A model generated the notes under the pieces. That model was not told the origin of the DNA and did not search any database. It saw only the letters and a program-made list of their open reading frames with translations. From Anthoceros angustus (taxonomy: Eukaryota > Streptophyta > Anthocerotopsida > Anthocerotales > Anthocerotaceae), in the NCBI GenBank assembly GCA_010909165.1, contig VJWM01000068.1, positions 1,116,001 to 1,180,000 of the forward strand: DNA of 64,000 bases, read 5' to 3'. Each line of letters begins with the position of its first letter. Within the stretch, counting starts at the first letter, position 1. Shown piece after piece: positions 45,201 through 61,072 of the stretch. The position numbers and the translations under genes were made by a program.

Positions 45201-46250
45201 AAATTGTTTGACGTAAGGTGCTTTCAATAAAAAAGCACTTCAACATCAGAGTGCGCCCAAAAATCGACAAGATGGGTTGCACATGTCGGATGTGTAGTGC
45301 ACCCTATCCTTCGGAAACCAAGAAGGCGAGTCACGTAGTATGTAACTGCACATTCAAAAACACATAGACAATTGTGCTTTAGTACATTACATGCAACATA
45401 ACCTCATGGAAATCCAGCCTCAACCCAAATTAATGACCATGGAGTTACAAGCCTACTACACCTACTTTTGCGGGGTAACTCCAGGGCACAGTATCGGCTA
45501 TCTCACGATCCCGAGGCTATCACAAACCACCACGTCGAATCGTGCCAATCCTTCATCTTTGGATGTCGAAATTCCTCTTCCGCTTTTGGTGCACGCCGCT
45601 TGTTGCCCTCAAAAGTCAACGTCCATACATGAACAAAGCCCACATAACGAGATGAACTTCAACAAAACCTCATCTTCGTCGTCGCCTCTTGGACAATCCA
45701 AGCCTCAACCCAAATTAATGACCATGGAGTTACAAGCCTACTACACCATGCATCCCTCACCCATTCCTATCGCAAAACAACCATGCATCAGGCCTCACCT
45801 ACAAGCATCTTCCTCACAAACAGAATTCCTACCACTTTCATGCAAGTGCGATAGCAAAACCTCATGCTGTAAGTCGAAATTCCTCTTCCGTTTTGGACCA
45901 CGCCGCTTGTTGCCCTCAAAGTCCACGTCCATACATGCCGTAGGAATTTCGCTATGTACCTCAGCATGAGCATCCCCACTCTGATGCTCATGTTGGGGGT
46001 TGACACAGCCCGGCTGTGTTTCGACACCAACTGTAATCGGTGGCAAGGGTGTCCTAGAAGCAAATGAGTTCACTTCTGGATCACAGGCCTGCCCATTTCC
46101 CAGTCTCGCAGCATCTTCCAAAATATCAGCTATCTCACGATCCTGGAGGCTATCACAAACCACCACGTCAGAATCGTGCCAATCCTTCATCTTGTCGTGA
46201 GCTCACCTTCGGTGGTGAAAAATTGGCCGTGTATTCGGCTTGCGAAGGCA
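42240..46250. repeat. Internal duplication within the CACTA element
   Basis: Sequence at about 42240-44210 is repeated at about 44212-46250. For example, CATCCTACAATCGGTAGTAG occurs near 42450 and 44414, and CCATGGAGTTACAAGCCTAC near 43495 and 45440. Partial third copies of some blocks are interleaved (43653, 45490, 45715). The copies differ chiefly by small insertions and deletions. Confidence 0.85.
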
Positions 46251-47349
46251 CCTTCGACTTCAGGCTGCAGGACAGTTGTTGGTCCCTTTTCACCGGCAGT
46301 GTCTGGTGCCTGAATCACACCCTACCCGGTCGAGCTGAACTCCGCCGACCTCCTCTTCGCCGGCCTCCTCAACGGCATCCTTGGTTAAGGTCGCCTCCTC
46401 TTCGTCCTTCCTTGCCTCGAGGTCGGCAGCACTTGCGGGCGGGATTCCGGCAGGCCCTGCATGGCATACACCCATGTCGGCATGTGGGCCTTCCCACTCT
46501 TGGACAATCCAAACGGATGTCCGAGGTCACCCGGTGCAGACTTCAGTCGTTCCAAACCCCTCATGTGGCACATTTCCCATTGGCTGTGAGGCCCGTTTTG
46601 TGTTGGAAGGACATCTTCATCGAGGTAAGGCGCGCACTGGACCTTGTGGAACCTGTCCTCCTCATCTTCGTCGTCGCACTCTTGGACCTCGACTCCACGA
46701 ACATGAGCCAAAAGACCCGTCAACCCCGTTTTGTGGCATTTGGGCGATGATTCTGAGCCCTTGAGACTCTTGGTTAAACTCCTCCATCGTGCTTGATCCT
46801 ACTCTCCGACCTCGTGTTGGCCTCCCAAGCCATCCATGCCAAGACTGAAATTGATAGACGCTTGCCTTGCCATTTGTCACCCTTAACTCGGCCACCGCGC
46901 TTAGCTCGTCCACGATCACCCCCCTTGCCACCTCTTGTCTGCTGATGTCTTCCAGCTGTTCGCTCATCCTCGTCACCATTGGCCTCTTCTTCTTGTGCCT
47001 GCGTCCTCAACTTCTTCACCTGCACCCACTTACCTTTTAGGTATTGAGGCGCCGGCCCTAAGATCGAAGCAGCATGCGCCAAGTTCTTGTTTTTCACAAC
47101 CATCGCTGGGTCCGACGTCGCAGTTCCTTCCAGTGTGGCCTCGACGGCTGCATCCCCAGCGCAGAAGGCCGCCGTTGCCAATCGCCTTGTCTCGATGTCC
47201 ATCTCGGCATGGCATTCTATCTTCCTGGCTTTTGGCATCTGCACCCATTGCTGGTTGTGAAAAACAGGAGCTCTGTAGCGAACGGCACGAGAAAACAACA
47301 ACACAGACACATGAATGCAAAGCCCACAGAGAAAGAACAACGCCCTCAT
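43786..47349 (-). pseudogene. Broken minus-strand coding tract in the CACTA element
   Basis: Several minus-strand frames appear to be exons of a former gene. 47349-46774 has a Gly/Arg/Lys-rich segment GGKGGDRGRAKRGGRVKGDK. 46723-46385 has DDEDEEDRFHKVQCAPYLDE. 46190-45795 has NKRRGPKRKRNFDLQHEVLL. 45282-44971 has HWKNNLRKEARHFLHRKKSS followed by KYVPKSLEKEYWDVLL. A diverged copy of the last piece sits near 43.1 kb. It may be the element's accessory (TNP1-like) or captured protein. I recognise no family with certainty. Confidence 0.4.
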
Positions 47350-47689
47350 GCTGACATACCCTTGACCTAGAACTTGCCTTTACCACACTTGCTGAGGTGT
47401 CCTTCTTCTTCTACAATGTTTGCGCTCCTCGAGCTGCTGTATAGACGTGGTATATCCCTGACCACAAGAGAGCGGTGTGCGGACCGCATTCATAGATGTC
47501 TCGGTACTCTCTCCCTTGTCCGATTGGCAAAAACAGAGATGACGTGCGGGGCCCTTTCTGGTGCTTTTCGACATCTTCGCGAAGACATTTATTTCCCGCG
47601 CATTCTCTCGAAGAAGAACACTTCTCCTCCGGTGTCTCGTGTGAACGGGCTATTGTTCTCCGATTAATTTCTGTCTGCATTATTCACCG

Positions 47690-48110
47690 CATTTATAGCC
47701 CGCTCATTGAGCTTTGGTATTTGAATATTTAACTTTACTATAGTTACCAGGGCCCGCAGGTTTCGAAACCCAAGGATAAGTTGAAACGCTATGCTTGTGG
47801 GTTTTCCCCATGTCCTTGGGTTTTGGTGTTTGATATATAATATTGGCCATGATTTCATTTAAGCGTTCGGGACCACTGGGTTATAAATGCTGGAAATGGG
47901 TTTCCCCATTGTCCTTGGGTTTTGGTAGCTGGTTAAACTCCAATGGTTTGAGTAGTCCTTGGGTTTCGGGAAAATGGTTTAGTGTTAATATCTTGGGTTT
48001 CGGGAACATGGTTTATGGTTTCTTGGGTTTCGGGAACATGGTTTAGCTTTACTCTAGTTTCGGCATCATGGTTTAGGGTTCCTTGGGTCTTGGGAACATG
48101 GTACAGTCAA
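47690..48110. repeat. Degenerate 20-25 bp repeats inside CACTA
   Basis: Repeated phrases such as CTTGGGTTTCGGGAACATGG followed by TTTA. Not a TTTAGGG telomere array. Confidence 0.6.
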
Positions 48111-48624
48111 ATACATATCATCTCGGTCAAATACATATCCTCTTGGTCATAAACTTTGAGGTACTTGGCCATGACCAAGTTGATGTTGAGTTTTGTGACT
48201 TGTCATTTTGAACTTGGCTTCCGGACCATGTCTTGACATGCCGAATGTACTCGAGGGTCCAAGACACCTGGCGGCCTCTCATTTGCCCTAGTCGGCAACA
48301 AAAGGGTGCATTGCCTTCAAGCCACTTCACCTGTTCAGCGAGTTCATTCTACAGTCTGGAGATCGTGTCTGCCTGCTTCGCGATTGAGGTGCGCGCGCAG
48401 CCATGAGTTTTTTCAGACGGTTGTGTGCCGATTTGTAGTGTTGTGCCGGTAGTGTTATAGATGTCGCGCGCGTTTTGGGGAAAGTTGCATCGAGAACTCG
48501 TTTACGGTTCTTTGTGCGTGTGTGCTTATGCACTCAATTCTCATTTCGATCGATTGGGTTCCACGGTTTTGTTGTTGTCTTGCAGCTCTGGTTGTGGAAG
48601 ACGGGAAGCAGCCAAGCTAGCGCT

Positions 48625-48897
48625 ATGGCTTTCAACACTGGTCATGGGATCGCAATTTTTGAGAACGACCAGAAAGAGCTCGCTGCCCTTATCGACAAGC
48701 CCGGCTCCCTTTCTCACCAATATCTGTGGCGTCTGATGCGACTAGTGCACAAGCACGTTGACAAGCTAGAGCGTGTGCACGGGGAGGTGCATAGGTTTGC
48801 CAATCGGACGGATGTTAAAATGGAGGTGGTGCACAGGCTGAGGATTTTCACGGCTACCACCTCCTTGTGGCGAATTGGAGAAGGTGGTTGGCATTGA
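48625..48897 (+). CDS. Small unrecognised ORF carried by the CACTA element
   Basis: 90 codons from ATG. It begins MAFNTGHGIAIFENDQKELA and continues with helical, charged sequence (RLMRLVHKHVDKLERVHGEV). The frame is open for 50 codons upstream as well (from 48475), so a spliced upstream exon is possible. It shows no motif I know. It is more codon-like than surrounding sequence and lies outside the duplicated part, so it could be a captured host fragment or an element gene. Confidence 0.35.
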   Translation: MAFNTGHGIAIFENDQKELAALIDKPGSLSHQYLWRLMRLVHKHVDKLERVHGEVHRFANRTDVKMEVVHRLRIFTATTSLWRIGEGGWH

Positions 48898-49580
48898 GAA
48901 CGGAATTGAGCGTGTGGTGGGTGAGGGAGAGGCATGAGGCGGGGACTGGCAGCGTCGCATCCGGCTATAGATTACAGTGAGATCGTCGCCATCCCGTTTT
49001 GTTGTGCGCACGGTGTTGATGTTGTGTGTGGTTTTGGTGACCGACCCATAGTTTTTGGGTGAGTATGTTTCTCAATAAAGCGCGGCCACCTTTTCATTCG
49101 AGTTCCTGAACCCTTCCTCAAACCCTATACCATATGCACATGAATGCTCACATACCCTTGATCCTCGTTGTAAACCGGCGTGTTGTTGTAAGGTATGTAT
49201 ATGCGTTGTAAAAGCCCGTTGTAAAACTTGACAATGCGTTGTAAACCACTTCCCTTGTAGTAGACCATGGGCGTTGTAAAGAAAATCGTTGTAAACGTGA
49301 TGGTGTTTACTACGGCGTTGTTGTAAACAACACATTCATTGTTGTAAAATCATTGCTAGGATCTATGCGTGATGCAACCAAGAAGAGCCCTCGTAGTAAA
49401 GTAGCTTTCGATATGCCACGTCATCAGAATAGCCAGTGGCTAAATACTCCCCGTAGTAAAACACCAGAGCTCCTGTAGTAACACGAATGGCTATACAAGA
49501 AAATAATCCATGAACCATGAAGCCCCGTTGTAAATCGCCTTGAGCCTGAAATCTTCCCCTGTTCTAAAAAACAGCCTATA

Positions 49581-49606
49581 GTAAAAGGCCCGTTTTCCTA
49601 GTAGTG
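49581..49606 (-). repeat. CACTA right terminal inverted repeat
   Basis: Inverted copy of the left end, terminating TAGTG. The next three bases, TTG, repeat the three bases before the left end. Confidence 0.95.
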
Positions 49607-49735
49607 TTGAGTGTGTTGCAGGGGATCTTGCACGGTGGCAAGTGTCCCTGCATGTCGCTTTTGGCAAGACATGTCTACTGACAATAGAGGCCTCAGCGTC
49701 AGTGGCCTTTTTAGGGATCTGGACTCCCTATTAGA
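49607..49735 (+). mobile_element. LINE fragment, right half
   Basis: TTGAGTGTGTTGCAGGGGATCTTGC... continues the LINE sequence broken at 41765. Joined, it aligns with 30820-30960 (ACCTTCGAGTGTGCGGCCGG, GGCCTCCGCGCTAGCGGC). This shows the CACTA inserted into a pre-existing LINE copy. Confidence 0.82.
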
Positions 49736-51105
49736 AATGGGTAGCCATGTTACACTTTATGTAGAAATGTGAACCCCTTGATGTTGCAATTATTTTGAAA
49801 TCTTGGGATCTTGTTACACTTTTTGGGCCCCTTGTTACACTCAGGTTTGGAAAGCAACCCTCCCCCCTTGCTACACTCTTGTTGCAATCTTGTTGCAATC
49901 TAGTGAGAGGTAGTGTGTGTCCCCTCTCGAAATATCAACATAATTGCAACAACCAAAGTGTTACATGGCCTCTTGTTACAATATTGCAGAGGCTTGGTAC
50001 CGAACCTCCTCCCCATCTACATGAACCCTTGTTACTTTTACTCCCATATTTTGCCGGGGCCATTATTGTAATATGTGTACAAGGCTATACACATATTTTA
50101 CCATATCAAAACACAGTTTCTGAGGATTGTTGGTTCGGAAACATGTGTGACACCCAGGGGGTGCGTGCTTAGGGCAATGTTCGTAGACAAATACACACAA
50201 CATGTTGTCAGAGACATGTCCCGCCGGGGGCGCCAGTTGTTGAATGACTTGTGACATCTACACCTCAAGAGATGACTCACTTAGGCCTAGGTTAGCAACC
50301 ATATATACATGGATGAAAACTAGGCCAGTGAGAAAGCTAGATGGCTCTTGGCAGGAGACCTTGTACAAAGCTTCAGCAAAACATGACAGTTGTTTTGGTC
50401 AATGACTAATTTTACCAGACCTCACAATAGAATTTGCTTATGGGGGCAAGCAGACCTGGGCGGACCCTTGTTTCAGGTTAACAGCTGTGGCCAGTGCCAA
50501 GCATATCAGCAATGGAGAGCAACAATGAAAAGTGACTCAGCTCCTTACGCCAAGTACACACTGTTTCAGAATCATTAGCAGCAACATAAAGCCTGTCAGC
50601 TAGTAGTCAACATACACATAGCACAACGAGAAAGTAGTTAGAAAGCTAGAGGGCAATGCCTTACTGTTTCCGTGGCCTTCAAATGACACAATATGGTCAA
50701 ACTCTTATATGTATAATTAGCTTGTTTTCCCATTACACATGACGTTGTTGGCAGCTGCAGGAAACTCAAGGTTCCAGCGCACCAACAAGAAATACATATT
50801 CTACTAATTGCTACCTAGCCAGGGCCCATTCTTGAGAGTGCTCATAAACTCAATGCCTATCATTCCCTCCGCACGAAAACCGGTGTAAACAATAAAAACC
50901 CATAAAAGGGCTGGTTGAGCTGGAGAAATAGGTCTGTAGGTACTTATGTTCAAAGAAAATGCGATCCGAAATAAATACTGCATATAGGCACCACGTAAGT
51001 TGTAGCCCTAGCAACAAGGCAACGCGCCAAAATTCGACTTGGTTTCCGACATAGCATATCTGAGTTTATCGCAGAGGCCGCGTCGGCGGTGCGGCACAGC
51101 GAGCC
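49736..51105. other. Intergenic region before Miro
   Basis: The first 300 bp carry recurrent CTTGTTACA(C/A) phrases. The rest is unique sequence without a recognisable gene; the part next to 51106 should be the Miro promoter and leader. Confidence 0.5.
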
Positions 51106-55168
<4,063 letters not shown>

Positions 55169-56016
55169 TTCTCTACCCATTTCAGAGTACCTGTTAGCTG
55201 AGCATGAGTGCTGCATCGGCATTGGTGGTGTGGAGCTTGTATCAGCCCATGTTTGAGCGATGGGGTGAGTCATATCTCGTCTGTAAGCTTTGTCGTCAGC
55301 ATGTATTTGCATATACATTGTGCAATGTGTAGTCGAAGACGAGTGTTGAAAGCTGGGCAAGAGGAGAAGTGGTGACTCCTTCTAGCGTGGGCCCGGGCAT
55401 CTTGTTTCGAGAGATGACTAAACATCTTTCTTAGATCATACAACGACAGAGTTTAGGGCACGACTTTGCGTGGGGTATTCGACACAAATATGAGCTTGGA
55501 GAAAACCGTGATCGGATTGGTTCGCGACGGTAGGAAAATGTACCTCAGAGTGACCATGTGACTGGGGCCTGGTGCACGAGGACCTGTCGATGTACCGAGC
55601 GACACAGATAATCGCAACTCTCACTGCCGGTTCGAAGAGTGCGGTCTGTACTTCTCCCAGATTCACACAAACGGCGGGATAACTTTTCATACTTTACTAC
55701 TCAAAAAAGAGGCGCATAGTAGGCAATAGCTATATTCCAGTGTTGTCGGTACAGATGGGGTGTTCGAGATGCAACTGGGCACGCAGGCCGGAGTGGCCCC
55801 ACACACCACTCCGCGCTGCTAGCGACTCAGTGCCATCACATAGTCAGAGTCACTACCACGGTGGTTGTGTGACCGTCCACCACTCCTTGCCCCCGGGGCC
55901 CACTTTCCCCTCATCACAAGCTAACTCTGACATCCAAAAATTTCCTGACTATCATCTACCATCCTACAAGCTCCCACACCAGGCTCCCTGGAGAGTAAGC
56001 CCTCAACGAGGCTTGC
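55169..56016. other. Convergent 3' region, Miro and RPS11
   Basis: 848 bp between facing stop codons. No conserved frame, RNA gene or repeat recognised. Confidence 0.5.
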
Positions 56017-57013
56017 TCAGATAGCTGCAAAAGCCTTCTTGCTACCTCCATCAGACGCGCCCATGGGGATCACCTTCAAGACGTTAAACCTCACCGTCTT
56101 CGACAAAGGCCTGCGATACAAACAGCAACAGCTCAAAACTCCTTGTTCCCATAGACCACAACGCTGCAATTAACGACAAATTACCATATTCGCACCTGCA
56201 CTGTCCGATGACAACCTTGTCACCCTCCTTCACACGGAAGCAAGGGGAGACGTGAGCAGCCACATTAGAGTGCCTCTTCTCATACCTGAGGCAGTTTGAC
56301 ACCCGGTGTAAGCAATCATTAGCCGGCGCAAGTTGACAACCGGGGTGACCGACAGCGTTAACCGGGGCAAACCGTCTACACACTTCCCAAGCCCTACCTC
56401 TGGTACTTTTTTACAAAATGCAAGTAATCCCTCCGCACCACAATTGTGTTGGTCATCTTCGCAGTGTACACAATCCCGGAAAGGATGCGGCCCCTGATGG
56501 ACACGTCTCCCGTAAAGGGGCACTTCTTGTCGATGTAGGTTCCTGCAAAAGCCAAAAACAGCGGCGTCAGCACCTACTTCACGCAGACAGGCAACCAAAC
56601 CCTAAAGCCCGCTCCTCAAACCGCAGAGCCGGAAAGCAATCCCACCTTCGATGGCTTCACGAGGGGTCTTGAATCCCAGCCCGACGCTCTTCCAGAATCG
56701 CTGCCCCGCCTTCCCCGGCGCCTTCCCCTTCTTTGAGGCCTTGCTACTGAATTCATCACAGGCAAAACCGGAGACGAAATTCAGCCGAAGATCAAGCCCA
56801 TGCCACATAAAGGGCTCAACAGGCTGGAGATTCAACCACAATTCCAGCTGGAAAAAAAACTCCACGGACCTGAGGAACACCTTCGGCTGCTTCAAGAACG
56901 CGCGCTCCGTCTGCACACACGCACATCCACAAAAGGCCTGTCCTCAAAACCCTAATCCCAGCCAGAACCAGAAAACCAAAGCCAGCTCCAGCTGCTTGTA
57001 CCTGCTCCGCCAT
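56017..57013 (-). CDS. RPS11: Cytosolic 40S ribosomal protein S11 (uS17)
   Basis: Six exons on the minus strand: 57013-57002, 56910-56870, 56746-56646, 56542-56398, 56285-56196 and 56110-56017. Total 160 aa, the usual plant length. It reads [115 protein letters not shown]. It binds 18S rRNA in the small subunit. The first exon codes only four residues (MAEQ), and exon 2 only 41 bp, a fragmented 5' structure common in ribosomal-protein genes. The ending [10 protein letters not shown] resembles the family's SSFGKKAF(T/A)G end but differs in the last residues. Confidence 0.96.
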
Positions 57014-58401
57014 ATTTGCTGCAGTTCAGTGCTGGGCACACAGAGAAACGATCGACCAGCCTGAGCAGTAGAGGCGCTTGCACCCGAATTACGGACAGCA
57101 CTAAAGCGTTAGTCTTCGGGTTGCCAGCGTAGACGCATATATAGACTGCTCTAATTTCCAGACCGGGTAAAGGTTAAGTATTACACACAGAGCTATTATA
57201 GACTTCTTCTTCTTCTATTATGTGAACATACTACATAATACGGTTGACCGAGAATCTATGCTTTCCAAGCGCACACCGGCTACAGCCGGTTAGCCGCTGG
57301 AAAACGGGCTGCCACCGGGGGAGGCGGTCACCGTGTGGCCGGAAGTTCTACAATGGCACGCTCCTCGCCATCTCCTTCCACCCTCCCTTTCCCAGACCCG
57401 GCCACAGCACGCTACACCGTGACGCCAGACCAGGTTTAGGCCAAGCTCCGCCGTCCATCTGCATCTTTCGCCACTCCCCACTTCCATTTTCCGCTTACCA
57501 GAGGTGGCCATCGCAATTCCGCTGCCAGCCTGCGTGACTACTCTGCGCTTCCCGCCTCCCGAATTCTCTGCACAGCGCTTGCCTTGAATCTCCACTGCCT
57601 ACAGCAGCCTGCTGCGGCAGTCGCGGAATTGGCTGACTGGTACGGATTCTCTGCTGGAGTAGCGGGAGGCAGTACCGCTCTGGCCTGCGGAAGCCTTGGA
57701 TGTGGAAGCAAGCAAGCAATTTTGAGCCGTTGGAGTGCGACTGTTGCTTGTGGAATTTTGTGGCTGGAGTTTGGTGGTCTGTGACGGTTTGTGTCGGTTG
57801 TTTTGGTAGTATTGCTGCGTGGCTAGCTGTCGTCCTGCTTTCTGCTGGTGGTTGAATCCTGTTCTGCTCTCAATCTGTGCTTTGTGAGTGTGATTTCCGG
57901 TCGGAGGACCATGATTTCCTGGAAGAGTTGGCTGTGCGTGGGTGTGATGACGTCCGCCCGAGCAAGTAGCTTGCCGGGTGAAATTGGACGAGTCTGTGCG
58001 TAATTCCGTTTTGTAACGACGGTGTGAAATGGCTGCGTTTCCTCCTCTGGTTTGCTGCGGGCCTGCACACGAAGGCGAAGAACCCCGTGGTGATGATTGC
58101 TCCACAGGCTCTTGCTTCTTCTTCACGACGTTCTTCTTGTACTGTCAGCGAACGTCCTTGCAGCTGTATGACTTGAGGGCTGATCTGCAGCTACCATGGC
58201 TCTTTCTGCTGTCGCGGGTCTTGGAGCTATGTACTCAGGAGCTAGCGTTAGCGGTCTTTGTGTGTCCATCTTTCAGCAGCCCATGCGAGTGAGGTTAGGT
58301 CGCTTCTGATCTTAGACGAAGTGTTGGTTTCAGAGTGTCCGGCGGGGAGGGCTAAGACGGTTTCAAGAATCCTTGGAACCCAAGGGTTATCTGAAGAACT
58401 C
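57014..58401. promoter_or_regulatory. Divergent region between RPS11 and the F-box gene
   Basis: 1,388 bp. The left end is the RPS11 promoter, with a CT-rich TTCTTCTTCTTC at about 57204-57215. The right half is probably a long leader of the F-box gene. It contains an upstream ORF at 58196-58309 (37 codons, MALSAVAGLGAMYSGASVSG...). No other gene seen. Confidence 0.5.
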
Positions 58402-60593
58402 ATGGATTCTCGGGAAGGTTCGTTGGCTGGTGATGATGATGTTGGTGATAACTGGCTTGAGATGTTTCTAAGGTTTTGTTGTTAGACGTTGTTGCTTGTT
58501 TCTGAGGAATCGTCCACAAGTATCGTCGCAATTCCTGTCAGTTTCTTCTGTAGGCTAGAGAGCATGCCTCTCTGATGCGCTATCCATTTTTGGCTAGCAG
58601 GACGCTTGGCCGAACTCCAACCAGATGCTAGTGCCGTAGAATCAGAATGCGGACAAACAAGGGAAGCTGATTCTACACCCGGTCGTGGTATGGACAATAG
58701 AGCCATCAGGGTTCTCTCTAAGGAATCGTCGGGCTTTGGACAATATTTCTGGACCTCAGATGATGATGAGATGGAATCTGCTCCAAGAGACCTTCACCAG
58801 AAGTGGAAACGGATTCTGCAGAAACGCAACTACACTGCGACTGGGGTTAATGAGGCTGATGCGGAATTTGGGGCCTCAAAGTGGCAGGACTTACCTATGG
58901 AGCTACTTGTGAGAATTCTTGGTCTTGTGGACCACCGCACTGTAGTCTTCGCCTGTGGGGTGTGCACAGGCTGGCGAGAAGCTATGCGAACTGGCATTCT
59001 GGAACTGTCTTTTTCCTGGTAAGAGCTGGGCGCTTTCTGTTGTGTCAAGCAGTTGTCGTGGCAGACTATCATTTTTCACAGAAATTCTGCTTGGAAGAAA
59101 CCCTAGCTGATGCCATAGGTGCCATATGCAGGTGTGGGCGGAGTGTCAGCAAGTTGGTCCAGTCACTGGCACCAAAATTTACTCGTCTGGAGGTGTGCAA
59201 CCTAAGAAGATGCCCCTCCCTCACTGACCAAGCAGTGGAAGCTCTTGCGCATAATTGCAATGATCTGCGCATACTTGACCTGTCCAACGGCACGCGCATC
59301 ACAAATGCCTCTTTGTTTGCTCTTGCAAGTGGCTGTGTAAAACTCGATAGGTTGGATCTCAGTGGGTGTGTCGGAGTAACAGAGCTGGGTATTGTAGCAC
59401 TAGCAGAGAAATGTAACAATCTGCGGCAATTAAACCTGTGTGGATGTGACAACGCTGGGTCTGACACAGCTTTGCAGGTATTTCAAGTTTGCTGATCCAG
59501 GATATGCAAACTTCACTGCAAGTCTAGAGGTTTTGTGGTGGCAAGAAAGAGATTGTGTGCTTTAGGAGTCATGTATATGTAGTGTTGGAGGCGGCTCCTA
59601 TTGTCGTGAAGGTACTTGACGGCAATGCAGAAGCCCGACGTTTTGTGGACGGCAGAAAGTCTCTTTCGCCTGGCTGTGCAGTCTTTTATTGGGGCATGGA
59701 TTTTGATTACGATTTTTTGATTGTTCACTGCAGGCCTTGGCCCAGAACTGCGCTGGCTTGCAGTGCCTCAATGTGGGCTGGTGTGAAAAAATCACTGACG
59801 AGGGGGTAACGGCATTGGCCCTCTGGTGCTGTGACTTGAGGGTGGTGGATTTGTGTGGCTGCTTGAAACTTACAGGTAATTTTCCTCTTTTTGGGTGCTC
59901 ATCATTTATTAGGCGGCATGGTCTTGGTTTGGAACCACAAGTGTAGAGGAGTAGTCATCTGGTTGTGCAGAGGCACTAAAGGCTTCATTCCCTAACTCGG
60001 CTGCAGATCGGAGTATTATTGTGTTGGCTGATAAGTGCCATCGTCTGAGGGCACTTGGCCTTCATTGCTGTCGGAATATTACAGACACTGCCATGTATGC
60101 ACTGGTGAACAACAGTAAGTTGAGAACAGGGAGAGGAAACTCAAAGAGGTTTGTGGGTTATCGTCAGTATAGGGGTGATTTTGGATCACGGAGTGCTGTG
60201 ACCAAGAGCAGCACAGGAAGCTGCAGCAGTAACAGCAGTAACAGCAGCAGCAGCAGCAGTGGTAGCAGTTGCAGTAGTAGCAGCGATAGTTCCACTACCA
60301 CTATCCCAGGCCGTGGATCTTTCGACTCTCTCTTGAATGATCCTGATGGCTATGGCTTGGTTTCGCTAAACCTTAGCGGTTGTGTCGCTTTGTCAGCTCT
60401 TGCAGTGCAAGCAGTTTGTGATGCTTTCCCAGCGTTACACACGTGTCCTGAGAGGTGCTCTTTAAACATAAGTGGCTGTCTTAATCTTACCTCTGTGCAT
60501 TGTATATGTGTGGTTGAAGCTCGGCGGGAAAGAGTTAATCGGGCTGCATGTGTCCGCCCACAGGTCTTCAATCCAAGAAACCGACCTCTGTGA
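58402..60593 (+). CDS. SKP2-type F-box/leucine-rich-repeat protein
   Basis: Proposed exons: 58402-58417, 58601-59018, 59132-59477, 59734-59875 and 60007-60593, giving 502 aa. Exon 1 (16 bp, MDSRE) is a guess from phase, since the second exon has no early ATG; an internal ATG at 58690 is the fallback start. The F-box at about 94-130 reads WQDLPMELLVRILGLVDHRT then VCTGWREAM. LRRs with cysteine-ended consensus follow: LEVCNLRRCPSLTDQAVEAL, LDLSGCVGVTELGIVALA, LNVGWCEKITDEGVTALA, LGLHCCRNITDTAMYALV. The C-terminus (AVCDAFPALHTC, LNISGCLNLTSVHC) matches Arabidopsis SKP2A/SKP2B. These are substrate receptors of SCF ubiquitin ligases in cell-cycle control. Odd here is a Ser/Asn-rich insertion of about 60 residues from AGC/AGT repeats (60210-60300) between the last LRRs. 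Confidence 0.88.
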
Positions 60594-61072
60594 CTTATGG
60601 CCCTTCTTGTTATGCCTGTCTTGTGTTGTCTCTGTACAGTCTCCCCCATTGTGGTGGTTTATACCTATGATTATACACTGCCTAGTTATTATTCATGTGT
60701 GACTCCACCGGCGGCCTCCTCATCTTCAAGGGAGTCTCAGCCGCCCTAGACTGTGGCGATTTACCAGGCTCTGCAGAGTGACCTGCGGCAGAGGTTTGAG
60801 GGAGGATACCCACTTTGGCGGTCTCATCTCATTCATCCGTAGGTACATTTGTCATGTCTTAGCGGCAGACCCAGTCGTGAATCTGCACGGGTAGCTGAGA
60901 CTGCGTGATCTGTGGTGCCAAATTGAGCGATTGGAAGACCCTCGAGGACAGGGCGAATTCTATGTGATGAGTGGGAGGGCTCAATAACACCCACAAACAA
61001 ATTGTCGCATGACTCGCAAGCGAGGCATTGCTACTGACACTGGTTGATAATGTTTTCCATCCTTCAGGTTTG
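60594..61072. other. Convergent 3' region, F-box gene and carrier
   Basis: 479 bp between facing stop codons; both 3' untranslated regions. No other feature seen. Confidence 0.5.

Larger units (their letters stand above)
41766..49606. mobile_element. CACTA (En/Spm-type) DNA transposon, 7,841 bp
   Basis: Starts CACTACTAGGAAAACAGGCC and ends with the inverted form GGCCCGTTTTCCTAGTAGTG. The terminal inverted repeats are 26 bp with one mismatch (41766-41791 and 49581-49606). It is flanked on both sides by TTG, the 3-bp target duplication expected of CACTA elements. The subterminal regions are packed with short motifs in opposite orientation: TTTACAACG/TTACTA on the left, CGTTGTAAA/TAGTAAA on the right. 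These are typical transposase-binding repeats. I find no intact TNP2-type transposase, so it is probably non-autonomous or decayed. The interior carries a duplication of about 1.95 kb and several broken frames. Confidence 0.93.

Noticed and set aside
47690-48110. Interstitial telomere repeats
   Set aside because: Phrases resemble TTTAGGG only loosely; the unit is about 23 bp and degenerate.
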